A stretch of 34,007 bases of DNA from Acidobacteriota bacterium (GTDB lineage Bacteria; Acidobacteriota; Blastocatellia; RBC074), in the NCBI GenBank assembly GCA_019639255.1, contig JAHBSF010000063.1, positions 1-34,007 of the forward strand, given 5' to 3'. The notes under the pieces were generated by a model. That model worked only from the letters and a program-made list of their open reading frames with translations, was not told the DNA's origin and ran no database searches. This document shows positions 9,387 through 17,169 of the stretch, one piece after another. Position 1 is the stretch's first letter; the number at the start of each line of letters is the position of its first letter. The translations under genes were made by a program, and so were the position numbers.

Positions 9387-11453
9387 ATGAGGGTGGAAGA
9401 GGGGCAGCAGTTGAAGCTGCTGGAGATGTACGAGGCGCGCGAGGCGATCCTGAAGCGGATCGACCCGGATGTTGTAAGCGTCATCGACATGGACAGGTTT
9501 CTGCAGGCGGCCGTAACCGAAGTCGGCCGCAGGCTCGGCGTAGACCGGTGCAACGTCATCACTCCGGCTGCGCAGGGCGGCTTCCGCGTCAGCCACGAAT
9601 TCCTGGCCGATGATTCGCTCACTCCCGGCATAGGTCTTAATATCCCGCCCTCGCTTGTGCCTACCGAGACCATAAATCAGTACCTGCCGCGCGCCCGGCA
9701 TTATTCCATCGACGACATATACACGGCGAATGTGCCGGGATGGGTGCGGACTACCTGTCAGTTGATAGGAACGCGAGCGGTGCTGCTGGCGCCGTTTGTT
9801 TTTCGGCGCGAGCTTTTAGGCGTGATGGGTCTGCATTACTGCCGCGAGCCGCACGAGTGGAGCGAAACCGAGGTGCGGCTGGTGGAATGGCTGGCCGGGC
9901 AGGTATCGATCGGATTGCATTACGCGGGGCTTTATCGCGAGAAGGAGAAGGAAGTAGAGCTTACGCGGCTGCTGCTCGAGATCTCGAACGATATAAACAC
10001 GCGCACGGATTTCGGCGAGGTGGCGTCGTTTGTCATAGACCGGGCGGTAGAGCTGCTCGAAGCGGATTACGGTTGTCTTGGAGTGCTGGATTCTTCGGGC
10101 GAGCATCTGCATTTCGATGGGGTAAGGGGGAGGCGGGGCTTCGATCTGAGAAAGGGCGTGGACGCGCGATTGCGCGAATCGCGGGCGCTGCACCTGGCGG
10201 ATAACGAACTTCTGCGCGGAATGCTGGATGAGGGCAGAACCGAGCGGTTCGACGATGCTGCACGGTCGCCCCTTGCGGGCTACATATTGACGCAACTGGC
10301 GCGTGGGCGTTCGGCGGTTGCGGCGCCGATTACTACAAAGGAGCGCGTGCTCGGGTTGATAGTTCTGGTCAGGGCCGAGGAGTCGCGCGCATTTTCGGAC
10401 GATGAAGTGAGGCTGCTTGACGGCATATCGAATCAGGCGGCCATAGCGCTTGAAAAGGATCGGCTCGCGGCCGAGGTCCTGCGGCTCAAGCGCGAACTCA
10501 ACGACGCGCGTTCCGGAGAGCGGATAATCGGATCGTCGCCGAAGATACGCAAGGCCATCGAGATGGCGCTTTCGGTCGCAGACAGCCAGACTACGGTGCT
10601 GCTGCAGGGCGAATCGGGGACGGGCAAGGAACTGCTCGCAAGCCTCATACAGTTCAATTCGCGCCGTGCAGCCCGGCCCTTTATCAAGATCAACTGCGGG
10701 GCGATTCCGCAGACGCTGCTTGAAACCGAGCTTTTCGGCCACGAGCGCGGGGCGTTTACCGATGCGCGTTCGCGCCGGATCGGCCGTTTCGAGGAGGCGA
10801 ACGGCGGTACGCTGTTTCTGGACGAAATAGGCGAAATGAGCCTCGCCGCGCAGGTCAGCCTGCTGCGCGTGCTGCAGGACGGCGAGTTTACGCGCGTGGG
10901 CGGAAGCGAAGTCATAAAAGCCGACGTGCGCATAATAGCCGCGACGAACAAGGATCTGGAACGCGAAATCGAGGCGGGACGTTTCCGCCGGGATCTTTTT
11001 TATCGCCTGAACGTATATCCCATCGTGCTGCCGCCGCTTCGGGACCGTGTGGAGGATATCGAACAATTGGCGGCCTTTTTCATCGAGTCCTTCCAGCAGA
11101 AAAGCGGCAGGCGCGTTTCGGGGCTGTCCGAGAGGGCATTGAGGCGCCTGAAGAGTTACGCGTGGCCGGGCAATGTGAGGGAACTGGAGAATTGTCTGGA
11201 ACGGGCGGTAATCGTCGCGGCCGGGAGGCAGATTACCGATCAGGATCTGCCCGAAGCCGTTCGGGCGTCGGGCGCCGCCGCCGTAGTCAGCCGCATTGAG
11301 CTCAATTTGCCGGCGACGATGGAGGATGTCGAACGAGAGATGATTTCGCAGATGCTCGTCTATACGGGTGGAGACAAGGCAAAGGCCGCGCGTTTGCTCG
11401 GTATCGGGCGCAAAACCCTTTACCGCAAGCTCGAACAGTACAAACACGACTGA
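9387..11453 (+). CDS. Sigma-54-dependent activator with two GAF sensor domains
   Basis: Enhancer-binding protein of about 688 aa. Two GAF-like domains occupy roughly residues 30-185 and 205-365, followed by the AAA+ domain with Walker A GESGTGKE at about 408-415 and Walker B TLFLDEIG. A C-terminal Fis-type helix-turn-helix closes the protein (DKAKAARLLGIGRKTLYRKL). It should use ATP to open sigma-54 promoters in response to a ligand or redox signal sensed by the GAF domains; the signal is unknown. The sigma-54 contact loop reads GAFTDA (about 455-460) instead of the usual GAFTGA. The start is uncertain: ATG 9387, ATG 9378 or GTG 9393; GTG 9393 has the best-spaced GAGGGGG. No target genes are evident nearby. 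Confidence 0.9.
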   Translation: MRVEEGQQLKLLEMYEAREAILKRIDPDVVSVIDMDRFLQAAVTEVGRRLGVDRCNVITPAAQGGFRVSHEFLADDSLTPGIGLNIPPSLVPTETINQYLPRARHYSIDDIYTANVPGWVRTTCQLIGTRAVLLAPFVFRRELLGVMGLHYCREPHEWSETEVRLVEWLAGQVSIGLHYAGLYREKEKEVELTRLLLEISNDINTRTDFGEVASFVIDRAVELLEADYGCLGVLDSSGEHLHFDGVRGRRGFDLRKGVDARLRESRALHLADNELLRGMLDEGRTERFDDAARSPLAGYILTQLARGRSAVAAPITTKERVLGLIVLVRAEESRAFSDDEVRLLDGISNQAAIALEKDRLAAEVLRLKRELNDARSGERIIGSSPKIRKAIEMALSVADSQTTVLLQGESGTGKELLASLIQFNSRRAARPFIKINCGAIPQTLLETELFGHERGAFTDARSRRIGRFEEANGGTLFLDEIGEMSLAAQVSLLRVLQDGEFTRVGGSEVIKADVRIIAATNKDLEREIEAGRFRRDLFYRLNVYPIVLPPLRDRVEDIEQLAAFFIESFQQKSGRRVSGLSERALRRLKSYAWPGNVRELENCLERAVIVAAGRQITDQDLPEAVRASGAAAVVSRIELNLPATMEDVEREMISQMLVYTGGDKAKAARLLGIGRKTLYRKLEQYKHD

Positions 11454-11460
11454 ACAAAAC

Positions 11461-11526
11461 ACGGAAAAGTTGAATATTTCCGTCCGTAGTTTCCGTCTAA
11501 TTTCGTCTGTTCCGTTATTTCTCTTT
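11461..11526. repeat. Partial intergenic palindrome with short hairpin
   Basis: ACGGAAA at 11461-11467 can pair with TTTCCGT at 11477-11483. The right-arm sequence (CCGTCTAATTTCGTCTGTTCC, then GTTATTTCTC) continues to 11526 and ends in a T-run. The matching left arm would lie inside the last codons of the activator gene, where similarity is weak. It may act as a terminator for the sigma-54 activator gene. Confidence 0.6.
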
Positions 11527-11699
11527 TTTGTCCCCCTGTGGTGTGGAGAGATCTGGATGAATGGCCAGCGATGCATCCCGGTGCGCGGCGGCTGCATCCA
11601 ACACGTGCCGCGCAAACACAAATGGTATGCAAGGAGGCGGAGGCGGCGCGTTCAGACACAGGGCGGCCGGCATTAAAGGGATACGGAAAAGAGGCCGTC

Positions 11700-11728
11700 T
11701 TGATTTTGGGTCGTTCGCGTCCTAAGAT
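11700..11728 (+). promoter_or_regulatory. Candidate sigma-70 type promoter for the TonB-like gene
   Basis: TTGATT (11700-11705) and TAAGAT (11723-11728) are separated by 17 bp. A strong ribosome site GGGAGGGG (11744-11751) precedes the ATG at 11759. This is consensus reading only. Confidence 0.45.
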
Positions 11729-11758
11729 GACAGGGCTAGTGTTGGGAGGGGTGAAACG

Positions 11759-13564
11759 ATGAAGATCTGTCCAACGTGCCGGCAGCAGTACCCGAATGGC
11801 TTTCAGTATTGTCCAGACGATACGGAACTGCTCGTGCAGAGTGAAGACTATTTCCGTCGCACCCAGGCGCTCGAAGCGCCGGTCGCAGCCCCGGCTGCGC
11901 CGCAACCGCCTGCGCCTGCAAACGGACCTTTGCCTGCAACCGAGCCGCTGTCTCCGACGCAATCATTGCCGTCGTCTCAATCGTTGCCATCTACGCAATC
12001 GCTGAACGCCGCAACCGGTTCTTTGAATCGCCGGACCGAAAAAATTGCGGAGCCGGCGCCCGCTCCTGCGCAGCCTGCCATAGCGCACAGCCGCGCAACT
12101 GAGAAAGCAAACGGCAAAACCGCCGGTGCGCCCGCCGCTGCTCCGAACGGCCGAAAGGCTACCGTTACGCAGAAAATTGATCTGAAAGCCGATTCGAACC
12201 CGGGCATGGCATTTATGCTGCCCGAACAGCCCGGGCTGATGAGCCAGATCAGGGACGGATTCGGGGTTTTCTTCCAGTATTTCGGCCGCGCGCCGAAAGA
12301 GCGGAGCATATCGGAATTTGTAGACCAGGAAAGCCTGCTCAAGCGCATAAGCAGCGGCGCGACGCTTTTCTTCAAGTATTTCGGCAAGCAGCCGGCGGCC
12401 GCAGGCGGCGCGCTGCTGCTTCCCGAACGGGGCAGCATATTTCAGAGCCTCAAGGAATCGGCGCGAATATTCATAGATGATTTCGGAAAGAAACCGCCCG
12501 AGGTCGTGCCCGGGCAGATGGGGCTGCTTTCGGATGAACCGATATATACGCGCGTGGGAAGGGAACTGAAGCTTGCAGCCGCCGATTTCCGGCGCAATCC
12601 GCGCGCATTTATGGTGTCGCTGCTCAAGGGCGACGGCTCGACGCGCTTCAGGCAGCGGCTGCTTCAGGCCGGAATCGCCGCCGCACTCATTGCCTACGCG
12701 TTTATTTTTACCTCGTTTTTGCTGGGCAGTCTTCTGCGCTTCGGCGGAACCGAGCAGAAGGAGGAGGCCGAGAAACTTGAACTTCAGGCGCTCGTAGCGC
12801 CGCCGCCGGTCGAGGTCAAGGTGGCGGATGCGCCCAAGGAGATGCCCAAGGGCAAGGGCGGGTTTACGGGCGGAAGCAAGCCCAAAATCGAGCAGGCGCG
12901 CGGCGGCGGCGGCGGCGGGCGCGAACAACCTACGCCTCCGAGCCAGGGTAATCCGCCGCAAATGGCGCTGACGCCGCAGATTGTGCCTCCGAATCCGGAG
13001 CCGCCGAAGATCAAAAATCCGAGTCTGCCCGTAGCTTCAACGGTTTACGGGGATCCAAAAGCGCTGCCGGATATGAAGGGGCCGATCGGCGACCCGCGCG
13101 GCATACCGGCGCCGCCCTCCAGCGGTCCCGGCTCGGGCGACGGCATAGGCAGCGGAAGGGGTTCGGGCGTGGGTGTAGGTGAGGGCGGCGGCGTAGGACC
13201 CGGTCGCGGCGGAAACGCGGGCGGGGGCGATATGGCCTTCGGCGGCGGTCGCGGGCCGGGCGGAAGCGGCGGCGTGCATGACATGGGGCGCGACGGCGTG
13301 GGCCGCATACAGATCCTTTACAAGGAAAAGGCCAAGTACACCGAAGAGGCGCGACAAAACAAGGTGCAGGGCACGGTGGTGCTGAGCGCCGTGTTTACAA
13401 GCGACGGGCGAGTGCAGAGCATACGCGTCGTGCGCGGGCTGCCCGACGGGTTGACCGAGAAGGCGATCGAAGCGGCGCAGAAGATCCGCTTCAAGCCCGC
13501 CGAAAAGAACGGCGCTCCGGTTACGGTTCGCGGACAGTTGGAGTTTACATTTAACCTGTACTGA
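11759..13564 (+). CDS. Zinc-ribbon / repeat / TonB C-terminal energy-transducer-like protein
   Basis: A 601 aa protein. Residues 1-20 form a zinc-ribbon-like start (C4, C7, C18 and D20-D21). A Pro/Ala/Ser/Gln-rich linker (40-135) contains short SLP-SQ/SLPSTQ repeats. Four imperfect repeats of about 33 residues carry an aromatic-FG-x-x-P core at 172-179, 205-212, 239-246 and 275-281. One transmembrane helix spans about 303-326. A periplasmic Pro/Gly-rich region (345-510) leads to a TonB C-terminal domain at about 515-601 (GRIQILYKEKAKYTEEAR region, ending EFTFNLY). By family knowledge the TonB domain contacts outer-membrane receptors or spans the periplasm. The large cytoplasmic half is unusual for TonB and suggests a regulatory or scaffold role. 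No ExbB/ExbD genes are adjacent. Confidence 0.85.
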   Translation: MKICPTCRQQYPNGFQYCPDDTELLVQSEDYFRRTQALEAPVAAPAAPQPPAPANGPLPATEPLSPTQSLPSSQSLPSTQSLNAATGSLNRRTEKIAEPAPAPAQPAIAHSRATEKANGKTAGAPAAAPNGRKATVTQKIDLKADSNPGMAFMLPEQPGLMSQIRDGFGVFFQYFGRAPKERSISEFVDQESLLKRISSGATLFFKYFGKQPAAAGGALLLPERGSIFQSLKESARIFIDDFGKKPPEVVPGQMGLLSDEPIYTRVGRELKLAAADFRRNPRAFMVSLLKGDGSTRFRQRLLQAGIAAALIAYAFIFTSFLLGSLLRFGGTEQKEEAEKLELQALVAPPPVEVKVADAPKEMPKGKGGFTGGSKPKIEQARGGGGGGREQPTPPSQGNPPQMALTPQIVPPNPEPPKIKNPSLPVASTVYGDPKALPDMKGPIGDPRGIPAPPSSGPGSGDGIGSGRGSGVGVGEGGGVGPGRGGNAGGGDMAFGGGRGPGGSGGVHDMGRDGVGRIQILYKEKAKYTEEARQNKVQGTVVLSAVFTSDGRVQSIRVVRGLPDGLTEKAIEAAQKIRFKPAEKNGAPVTVRGQLEFTFNLY

Positions 13565-13578
13565 AGTCGCAAACGGTA

Positions 13579-13670
13579 GAAACCGCGGAATACGCCGAAA
13601 CACAGACGCGGAATACACGGAACGGAATACACGGTAAAGATCGGCCGTTTCGTGTATTCCGTATTTTTTT
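13579..13670. repeat. CGCGGAA-type palindrome ending in a terminator-like hairpin
   Basis: Begins AAACCGCGGAATACGCCGAA and ends in a strong hairpin: ACGGAATACACG (13622-13633) pairs perfectly with CGTGTATTCCGT (13651-13662). The hairpin is followed by ATTTTTTT (13663-13670). The U-run makes this copy a convincing intrinsic terminator for the TonB-like gene. Confidence 0.8.
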
Positions 13671-13710
13671 GTGTGTTGTTCTTTGTTCTTTGTTTTCAAG
13701 GTCAAAATAG

Positions 13711-13739
13711 TTGACGACCGCCCTGCAACCGAGTAATAT
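13711..13739 (+). promoter_or_regulatory. Promoter of tRNA-Lys
   Basis: TTGACG (13711-13716), a 17 bp spacer and TAATAT (13734-13739) give a near-consensus housekeeping promoter. The predicted start is near 13746, about 70 bp before the mature tRNA. Confidence 0.7.
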
Positions 13740-13816
13740 CTGCGGGCGGTTGAGGTGAAGCAATCGAGTTGAGGCTTCTCACGTTCCTTGAGATTGAAGC
13801 GATACTTGGAAAGAAT

Positions 13817-13889
13817 GGGCCGTTAGCTCAGCTGGTAGAGCATCTGGCTTTTAACCAGAGGGTCGCAGGTTCGAGCCCTGCACGGCTCA
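13817..13889 (+). tRNA. tRNA-Lys (anticodon UUU)
   Basis: A 73-nt cloverleaf. Acceptor GGGCCGT pairs with ACGGCTC, with one G-U. The D stem is GCTC/GAGC, the anticodon stem TCTGG/CCAGA with loop CTTTTAA (anticodon TTT), and the T stem GCAGG/CCTGC with loop TTCGAGC. The discriminator base is A and CCA is not encoded. Short tracts near its 3' end do not suggest an integrated element. Confidence 0.97.
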
Positions 13890-14165
13890 TCCTTCTTTTG
13901 GTCGCGCATCTCGGGGGATTTGGGGATTTCGACGTAATTTCATTGCTTGCCTGAACCCGGCAAAAGGGCGCGCACTACCCCTAAGTCCCGAGCGGCCCGA
14001 AGAGTTTTTTGTGCGGCTAAACTGCGATCAGGGCGGTTTGTTTTGCACGAAATCGGCGGTGTTGAACCGGCGAGGCAGTAAATCGGCGGCGGCAGGCAGG
14101 ACAATATACGGGCGGCCCGGAAAGCGGGCAGGTCGGAAAGTGTATCGGAAAGTGTAAAAGTTCTA

Positions 14166-14195
14166 TTGCTAAAGTCCTGGCAGACGTGATATAAG
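14166..14195 (+). promoter_or_regulatory. Candidate promoter upstream of the secreted-protein pair
   Basis: TTGCTA (14166-14171), an 18 bp spacer and TATAAG (14190-14195). If active it would give a leader of about 370 nt that includes the 14-bp repeat block. Consensus reading only. Confidence 0.35.
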
Positions 14196-14443
14196 ATTGG
14201 CCGCTGCACCGTGGGCTTTCCTCACGACCTGATTAGCATCCCAAAGAAAGCCCGCGAGGAGATTGACAGCTTCGCTCAAATGCAGGGGAAAGTATGGAGC
14301 CATCGGCATCTTGGCAAGCCGGGTCTTCAGGCCGCCTGCAGGATCGTTGTTTGGCGGGCACCGTACATTAAAAGTGCGGGTCCGGTAGCTTTCATCTCAG
14401 GGAGGTGCGGGCGGTGCGCGTGAGAATTCGTGAACACTTCCGG

Positions 14444-14510
14444 AATGTTTCAGGAACAATGTTTCAGGAACGGTGTTTTCAGGAACATTCAGGGAAAATG
14501 TTCGGGAATG
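14444..14510. repeat. Tandem 14-bp repeats with dyad character
   Basis: Two perfect adjacent copies of AATGTTTCAGGAAC (14444-14457 and 14458-14471) are followed by GGTGTTTTCAGGAAC, a shortened ATTCAGGGAA and AATGTTCGGGAATG. Each unit is roughly palindromic (GTTyC..GGAAC). The block ends about 60 bp before the start of the first secreted-protein gene. It could be a protein-binding array or an mRNA leader structure. Confidence 0.75.
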
Positions 14511-14572
14511 TTGAATATCACGACCCGTTCGTAGCCGAAACACAAGACAAACTTCAAAGGAGAAACTCGACA

Positions 14573-15589
14573 ATGCGAACCTCACGCAAACTCACGCAGG
14601 CCTTCCTGGCGCTGTGTGCGCTCGTGATGATGGGGACGGCGGCGATGGCTGCGGATCCTGGTGCGACCTATCCGACGCAGTCGGAAGTCAGCGATCAGAA
14701 GGCCGGCTCGGTCCTCTACTACACGCTTTATACCTCGAGCTCGTCGATGCCGAACCGGCAGAACACGCGCTTTAACATTACCAATACGAGCACGACTTCG
14801 GCCTCGTTTGTGCACCTGTTCTTCGTCGACGGAGCCACGTGCAGCATCGCCGACCGCTACATCTGCCTGACGGCGAACCAGACGCTTACGTTCCTCGCAT
14901 CCGAGCAGGATCCGGGAACTCGCGGCTACCTGGTAGCGATTGCAGTAGACGGCGTGTTCGGATGCCCGGTGTCGTTCAATCACCTGATCGGCGACGAGTA
15001 CATCAAGCTCGAAACCGGCCACCAGGCGAATCTGGGCGCCGAGGCGTTTGCCGCGCTTTATGACGGTCCGAGCACCACCAGGCTGCCCGGCTGCGACGGC
15101 AACTCGATTACGGCGAACATCAACTTCGACGGCAGTGCGGTGAACGGTTACAACCGCGCCCCGCGCGTGCTTGCAGTGTCGAACATAGCCTCCATTCTGG
15201 ATGCGAATGACACTCGTCTGGTCGTAACTCGCATCGGCGGCAGCCTGCTGACGGGCGCGAGTTCGATCGGTTCGATCTTCGGCATCCTGTACAATGACGC
15301 GGAAGAGCCGCATAGCTGGAATGCCACGGGCGGTTGCCAGTTGCTGACGCGTCTGGACAACAACTTCCCGAGGACTGCTCCGCGCTTTGACGTGGTGATT
15401 CCGGCAGGCGGCAGCGGCTGGATGAAGTTCTGGGCAACTGCGGACGTAGGCATCATCGGCGCGGTGATCAATTTCAACCCGAATGCGGGGACCTCGTCGG
15501 GAGCGTTCAACGGCGGCCACACGCTGCACAAGCTGACGCTTTCGACCACCAACACGATCACCATTCCGGTCTTCCCGCCGTCCTGCTAA
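14573..15589 (+). CDS. Secreted six-cysteine protein of unknown function (copy 1)
   Basis: A 338 aa protein with a Sec signal peptide (positive residues, hydrophobic core, predicted cut after AMA at residue 26). The mature part is rich in Thr/Ser/Asn and Gly, likely beta-rich. It has six cysteines that are all conserved in the neighbouring paralogue (contexts TCSIAD, YICL, GCPVS, PGCDGN, GGCQ and the C-terminal PSC). The very last residue is Cys in the shared ending PVFPPSC. I chose the ATG at 14573 because it follows AAAGGAG and starts the signal peptide; the open frame extends upstream through the 14-bp repeats without a stop. I do not recognise the family. It is probably an extracellular or outer-surface protein. 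Confidence 0.85.
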   Translation: MRTSRKLTQAFLALCALVMMGTAAMAADPGATYPTQSEVSDQKAGSVLYYTLYTSSSSMPNRQNTRFNITNTSTTSASFVHLFFVDGATCSIADRYICLTANQTLTFLASEQDPGTRGYLVAIAVDGVFGCPVSFNHLIGDEYIKLETGHQANLGAEAFAALYDGPSTTRLPGCDGNSITANINFDGSAVNGYNRAPRVLAVSNIASILDANDTRLVVTRIGGSLLTGASSIGSIFGILYNDAEEPHSWNATGGCQLLTRLDNNFPRTAPRFDVVIPAGGSGWMKFWATADVGIIGAVINFNPNAGTSSGAFNGGHTLHKLTLSTTNTITIPVFPPSC

Positions 15590-15614
15590 CGCAGGCGGAG
15601 CGTGAGAGTCGCAT

Positions 15615-15640
15615 CCCCTCCCCCTTAAAAAGGGGAGGGG
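15615..15640 (+). terminator. GC-rich hairpin after secreted copy 1
   Basis: CCCCTCCCC (15615-15623) pairs with GGGGAGGGG (15632-15640) around a short A/T-rich loop. It is followed only by ATTGTTT, so it may attenuate rather than fully stop transcription into copy 2. Confidence 0.6.
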
Positions 15641-15765
15641 GATTGTTTGACCGGGGCGGGGCGGGTTAAAAACCGGCTGCGAGCGGTCGGCAAGGACAGT
15701 CCCAGGGGATACGGCTTTCGGGAATTTCAGAATGCAGGTCTCTACATTTGGGAGGAAATTCGACA

Positions 15766-16767
15766 ATGCAAGGTTCAAATAAATTCACTCGGGCCCTGTT
15801 GAGCGTGGCGGCGCTGATGCTGCTTACCTCGGTGGGCTTGGCTGCGGATCCGGGGCTGGCGTATCCAGCAGAGGCCGAGGTCAACGACCAGAAGGCCGGG
15901 TCCATCCTATTCTTCAACGTCTATTCGTCGAGCACCTCGAATCCGAGCGTGCAGAACACTCGTTTCAACATCACCAACACCAGTTCGACCTCGGCGGCGT
16001 TTGTGCACCTGTTCTTCGTTGAAGGCTCAACGTGCTCCATCGCCGACCGTTACATCTGTCTGACGGCGAACCAGACCACGACCTTCCTCGCATCCGAGCA
16101 GGATCCGGGAACGACGGGGTACCTGGTAGCGGTTGCCGTTGACGGCGTGCTCGGATGCCCGGTGTCGTTCAATTACCTGATCGGCGACGAGTACGTCAAG
16201 TTCGAAACCGGTCACTTCGCCAACCTCGGCGCCGAGGCGTTTTCAGCCCTTTATCAGGGAATACTCCCGGGCTGCGACGGCAACTCGATTACGGCGCCGA
16301 TTCTGTTCACCGGAAACGCCGGCGCATACAACCGCGTACCGCGCGTCCTTGCGATCAGCAATATCGGATCGCTCGGCGACGGCAACACGGTGCGCGTATG
16401 GATCAACCGTGTGGGCGGCAGCCTGCTGACGGGCGCTGGTTCGATCGGCGCCATCTTCGGCATCCTGTACGACGACACGGAGTCGGCGCACAGCTACACG
16501 CTGCCTTCCTCGGGTTGCCAGCGCGGAGCGACGCTCAGCGACACCTTCCCGCGAACGGTGCCGCGCTTCAGCGTCGTAATCCCGGCCGGTCAGACCGGAT
16601 GGACGAAGTTCTGGGCGGCGACTGATGTCGGCATCCTGGGCGTTTCGATCAACAACAACCCGAACCAGCAGACCAGCTCGGGCGCCTTCAACAGCGGCCG
16701 CAACATGCACAAACTGCGGTTGACCTCGGATGCTTATACCGTCCCGGTCTTCCCGCCGTCCTGCTAG
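15766..16767 (+). CDS. Secreted six-cysteine protein of unknown function (copy 2)
   Basis: A 333 aa paralogue of the preceding gene. It has a signal peptide with predicted cut after GLA at residue 26, giving the same mature start ADPG, followed by long identical stretches such as the TCSIADRYICLTANQT region. The same six cysteines are present, including the terminal one (PVFPPSC). The ATG at 15766 follows GGGAGG; a TTG six codons earlier is in frame but lies inside the ribosome site. The two copies differ mostly in the middle and in a few short insertions. It is followed by a strong hairpin. Function unknown; the tandem arrangement points to a recent duplication. Confidence 0.85.
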   Translation: MQGSNKFTRALLSVAALMLLTSVGLAADPGLAYPAEAEVNDQKAGSILFFNVYSSSTSNPSVQNTRFNITNTSSTSAAFVHLFFVEGSTCSIADRYICLTANQTTTFLASEQDPGTTGYLVAVAVDGVLGCPVSFNYLIGDEYVKFETGHFANLGAEAFSALYQGILPGCDGNSITAPILFTGNAGAYNRVPRVLAISNIGSLGDGNTVRVWINRVGGSLLTGAGSIGAIFGILYDDTESAHSYTLPSSGCQRGATLSDTFPRTVPRFSVVIPAGQTGWTKFWAATDVGILGVSINNNPNQQTSSGAFNSGRNMHKLRLTSDAYTVPVFPPSC

Positions 16768-16811
16768 TTCAGGTCTAAAACCAGACCGCGGAATACGCGG
16801 AGCAAAACCAG

Positions 16812-16850
16812 AATGCGCGGAAATGCTCAACATTTCCGCGCATTTTGTTC
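16812..16850. terminator. CGCGGAA-type palindrome acting as bidirectional terminator
   Basis: AATGCGCGGAAATG (16812-16825) pairs perfectly with CATTTCCGCGCATT (16831-16844) over 14 bp with a 5-nt loop, followed by TTGTTCTTG. A further CCGCGGAATACGCGGAG lies just upstream (16788-16804). It sits between the convergent secreted copy 2 and thiS and could serve both. Confidence 0.75.
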
Positions 16851-16878
16851 TTGCCCGACGCGTTTCCGCAGGTTGGTT

Positions 16879-17085
16879 TTACAGCCCTCCGCCGACGAAG
16901 TGCACGATTTCCAGCCGGTCTCCGTCTCTCAGCATAGTTTCTTCCCACCGCGCTCGCGGCAGGATTTCCAGGTTTAATTCGACCGCCACGCGTTCGGCGC
17001 GCAGACCCAATTGACTCACAAATGCTGCGACCGAGGTCGAATCGCCGGTTTTTTGCTTTTCTCCATTAACAACTATTTCGATCAT
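16879..17085 (-). CDS. thiS: Sulfur carrier protein ThiS
   Basis: A 68 aa ubiquitin-like protein that carries sulfur as a C-terminal thiocarboxylate for thiazole synthesis in thiamine biosynthesis. The family pattern is clear: MIEIVVNGE start, VAVELN in the middle, [15 protein letters not shown] at the end. An oddity is that the reading frame ends GGGL rather than at a Gly, so the carrier would need trimming of one Leu before activation. It stands alone: no thiG, thiF or thiE is adjacent. A MoaD-like or other sulfur-carrier role is possible but less likely. Confidence 0.85.
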   Translation of the reverse strand: MIEIVVNGEKQKTGDSTSVAAFVSQLGLRAERVAVELNLEILPRARWEETMLRDGDRLEIVHFVGGGL

Positions 17086-17109
17086 TTTGCTTTCTGTTTC
17101 GATGCGGGC

Positions 17110-17138
17110 ATCCTAACAACTCCAGGATGTATACGCAA
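17110..17138 (-). promoter_or_regulatory. Candidate thiS promoter
   Basis: On the minus strand TTGCGT (17138-17133), a 17 bp spacer and TAGGAT (17115-17110), about 25 bp before the thiS start. No riboswitch-like thiamine leader is visible in the short leader. Confidence 0.4.
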
Positions 17139-17169
17139 ACGCGCCGAATCGAACCACCTGAGATTGGAA

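Larger units (their letters stand above)
11454..11758. other. Gene-free spacer before the TonB-like gene
   Basis: About 305 bp without a credible gene. It holds a partial palindrome at its left end, a GC-rich middle with no recognisable feature, and a candidate promoter about 30-60 bp upstream of the next start codon. Confidence 0.6.
13890..14572. other. Long gene-free region between tRNA-Lys and the secreted pair
   Basis: About 680 bp. I see no convincing gene. A GTG-started frame at 14211-14423 (70 codons) has no recognisable family, no signal and no clear ribosome site. The region contains a doubled CGGAAAGTGTA motif near 14136-14158, a candidate promoter at 14166-14195 and a tandem 14-bp repeat block at 14444-14510. 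Confidence 0.6.

Noticed and set aside
9816-11621. Long minus-strand open frame (601 codons) opposite the sigma-54 activator
   Set aside because: Shadow of a well-supported AAA+ gene in GC-rich DNA; no recognisable domain or ribosome site.
13817-14210. Integration site of a mobile element at tRNA-Lys
   Set aside because: No integrase, no duplicated tRNA 3' end and no change of gene style were found downstream.
14211-14423. GTG-started 70-codon frame between tRNA-Lys and the secreted pair
   Set aside because: No ribosome site, no recognisable family, and it ends in the region just before the repeat block. It could be a decayed gene fragment, but nothing supports it.
14444-14510. CRISPR array
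   Set aside because: The repeats are 14 bp with no spacers and no cas genes are present.
14405-14572. In-frame 56-codon extension of secreted copy 1
   Set aside because: It reads through tandem repeats. The ATG at 14573 has AAAGGAG and begins a canonical signal peptide, matched by the paralogue.
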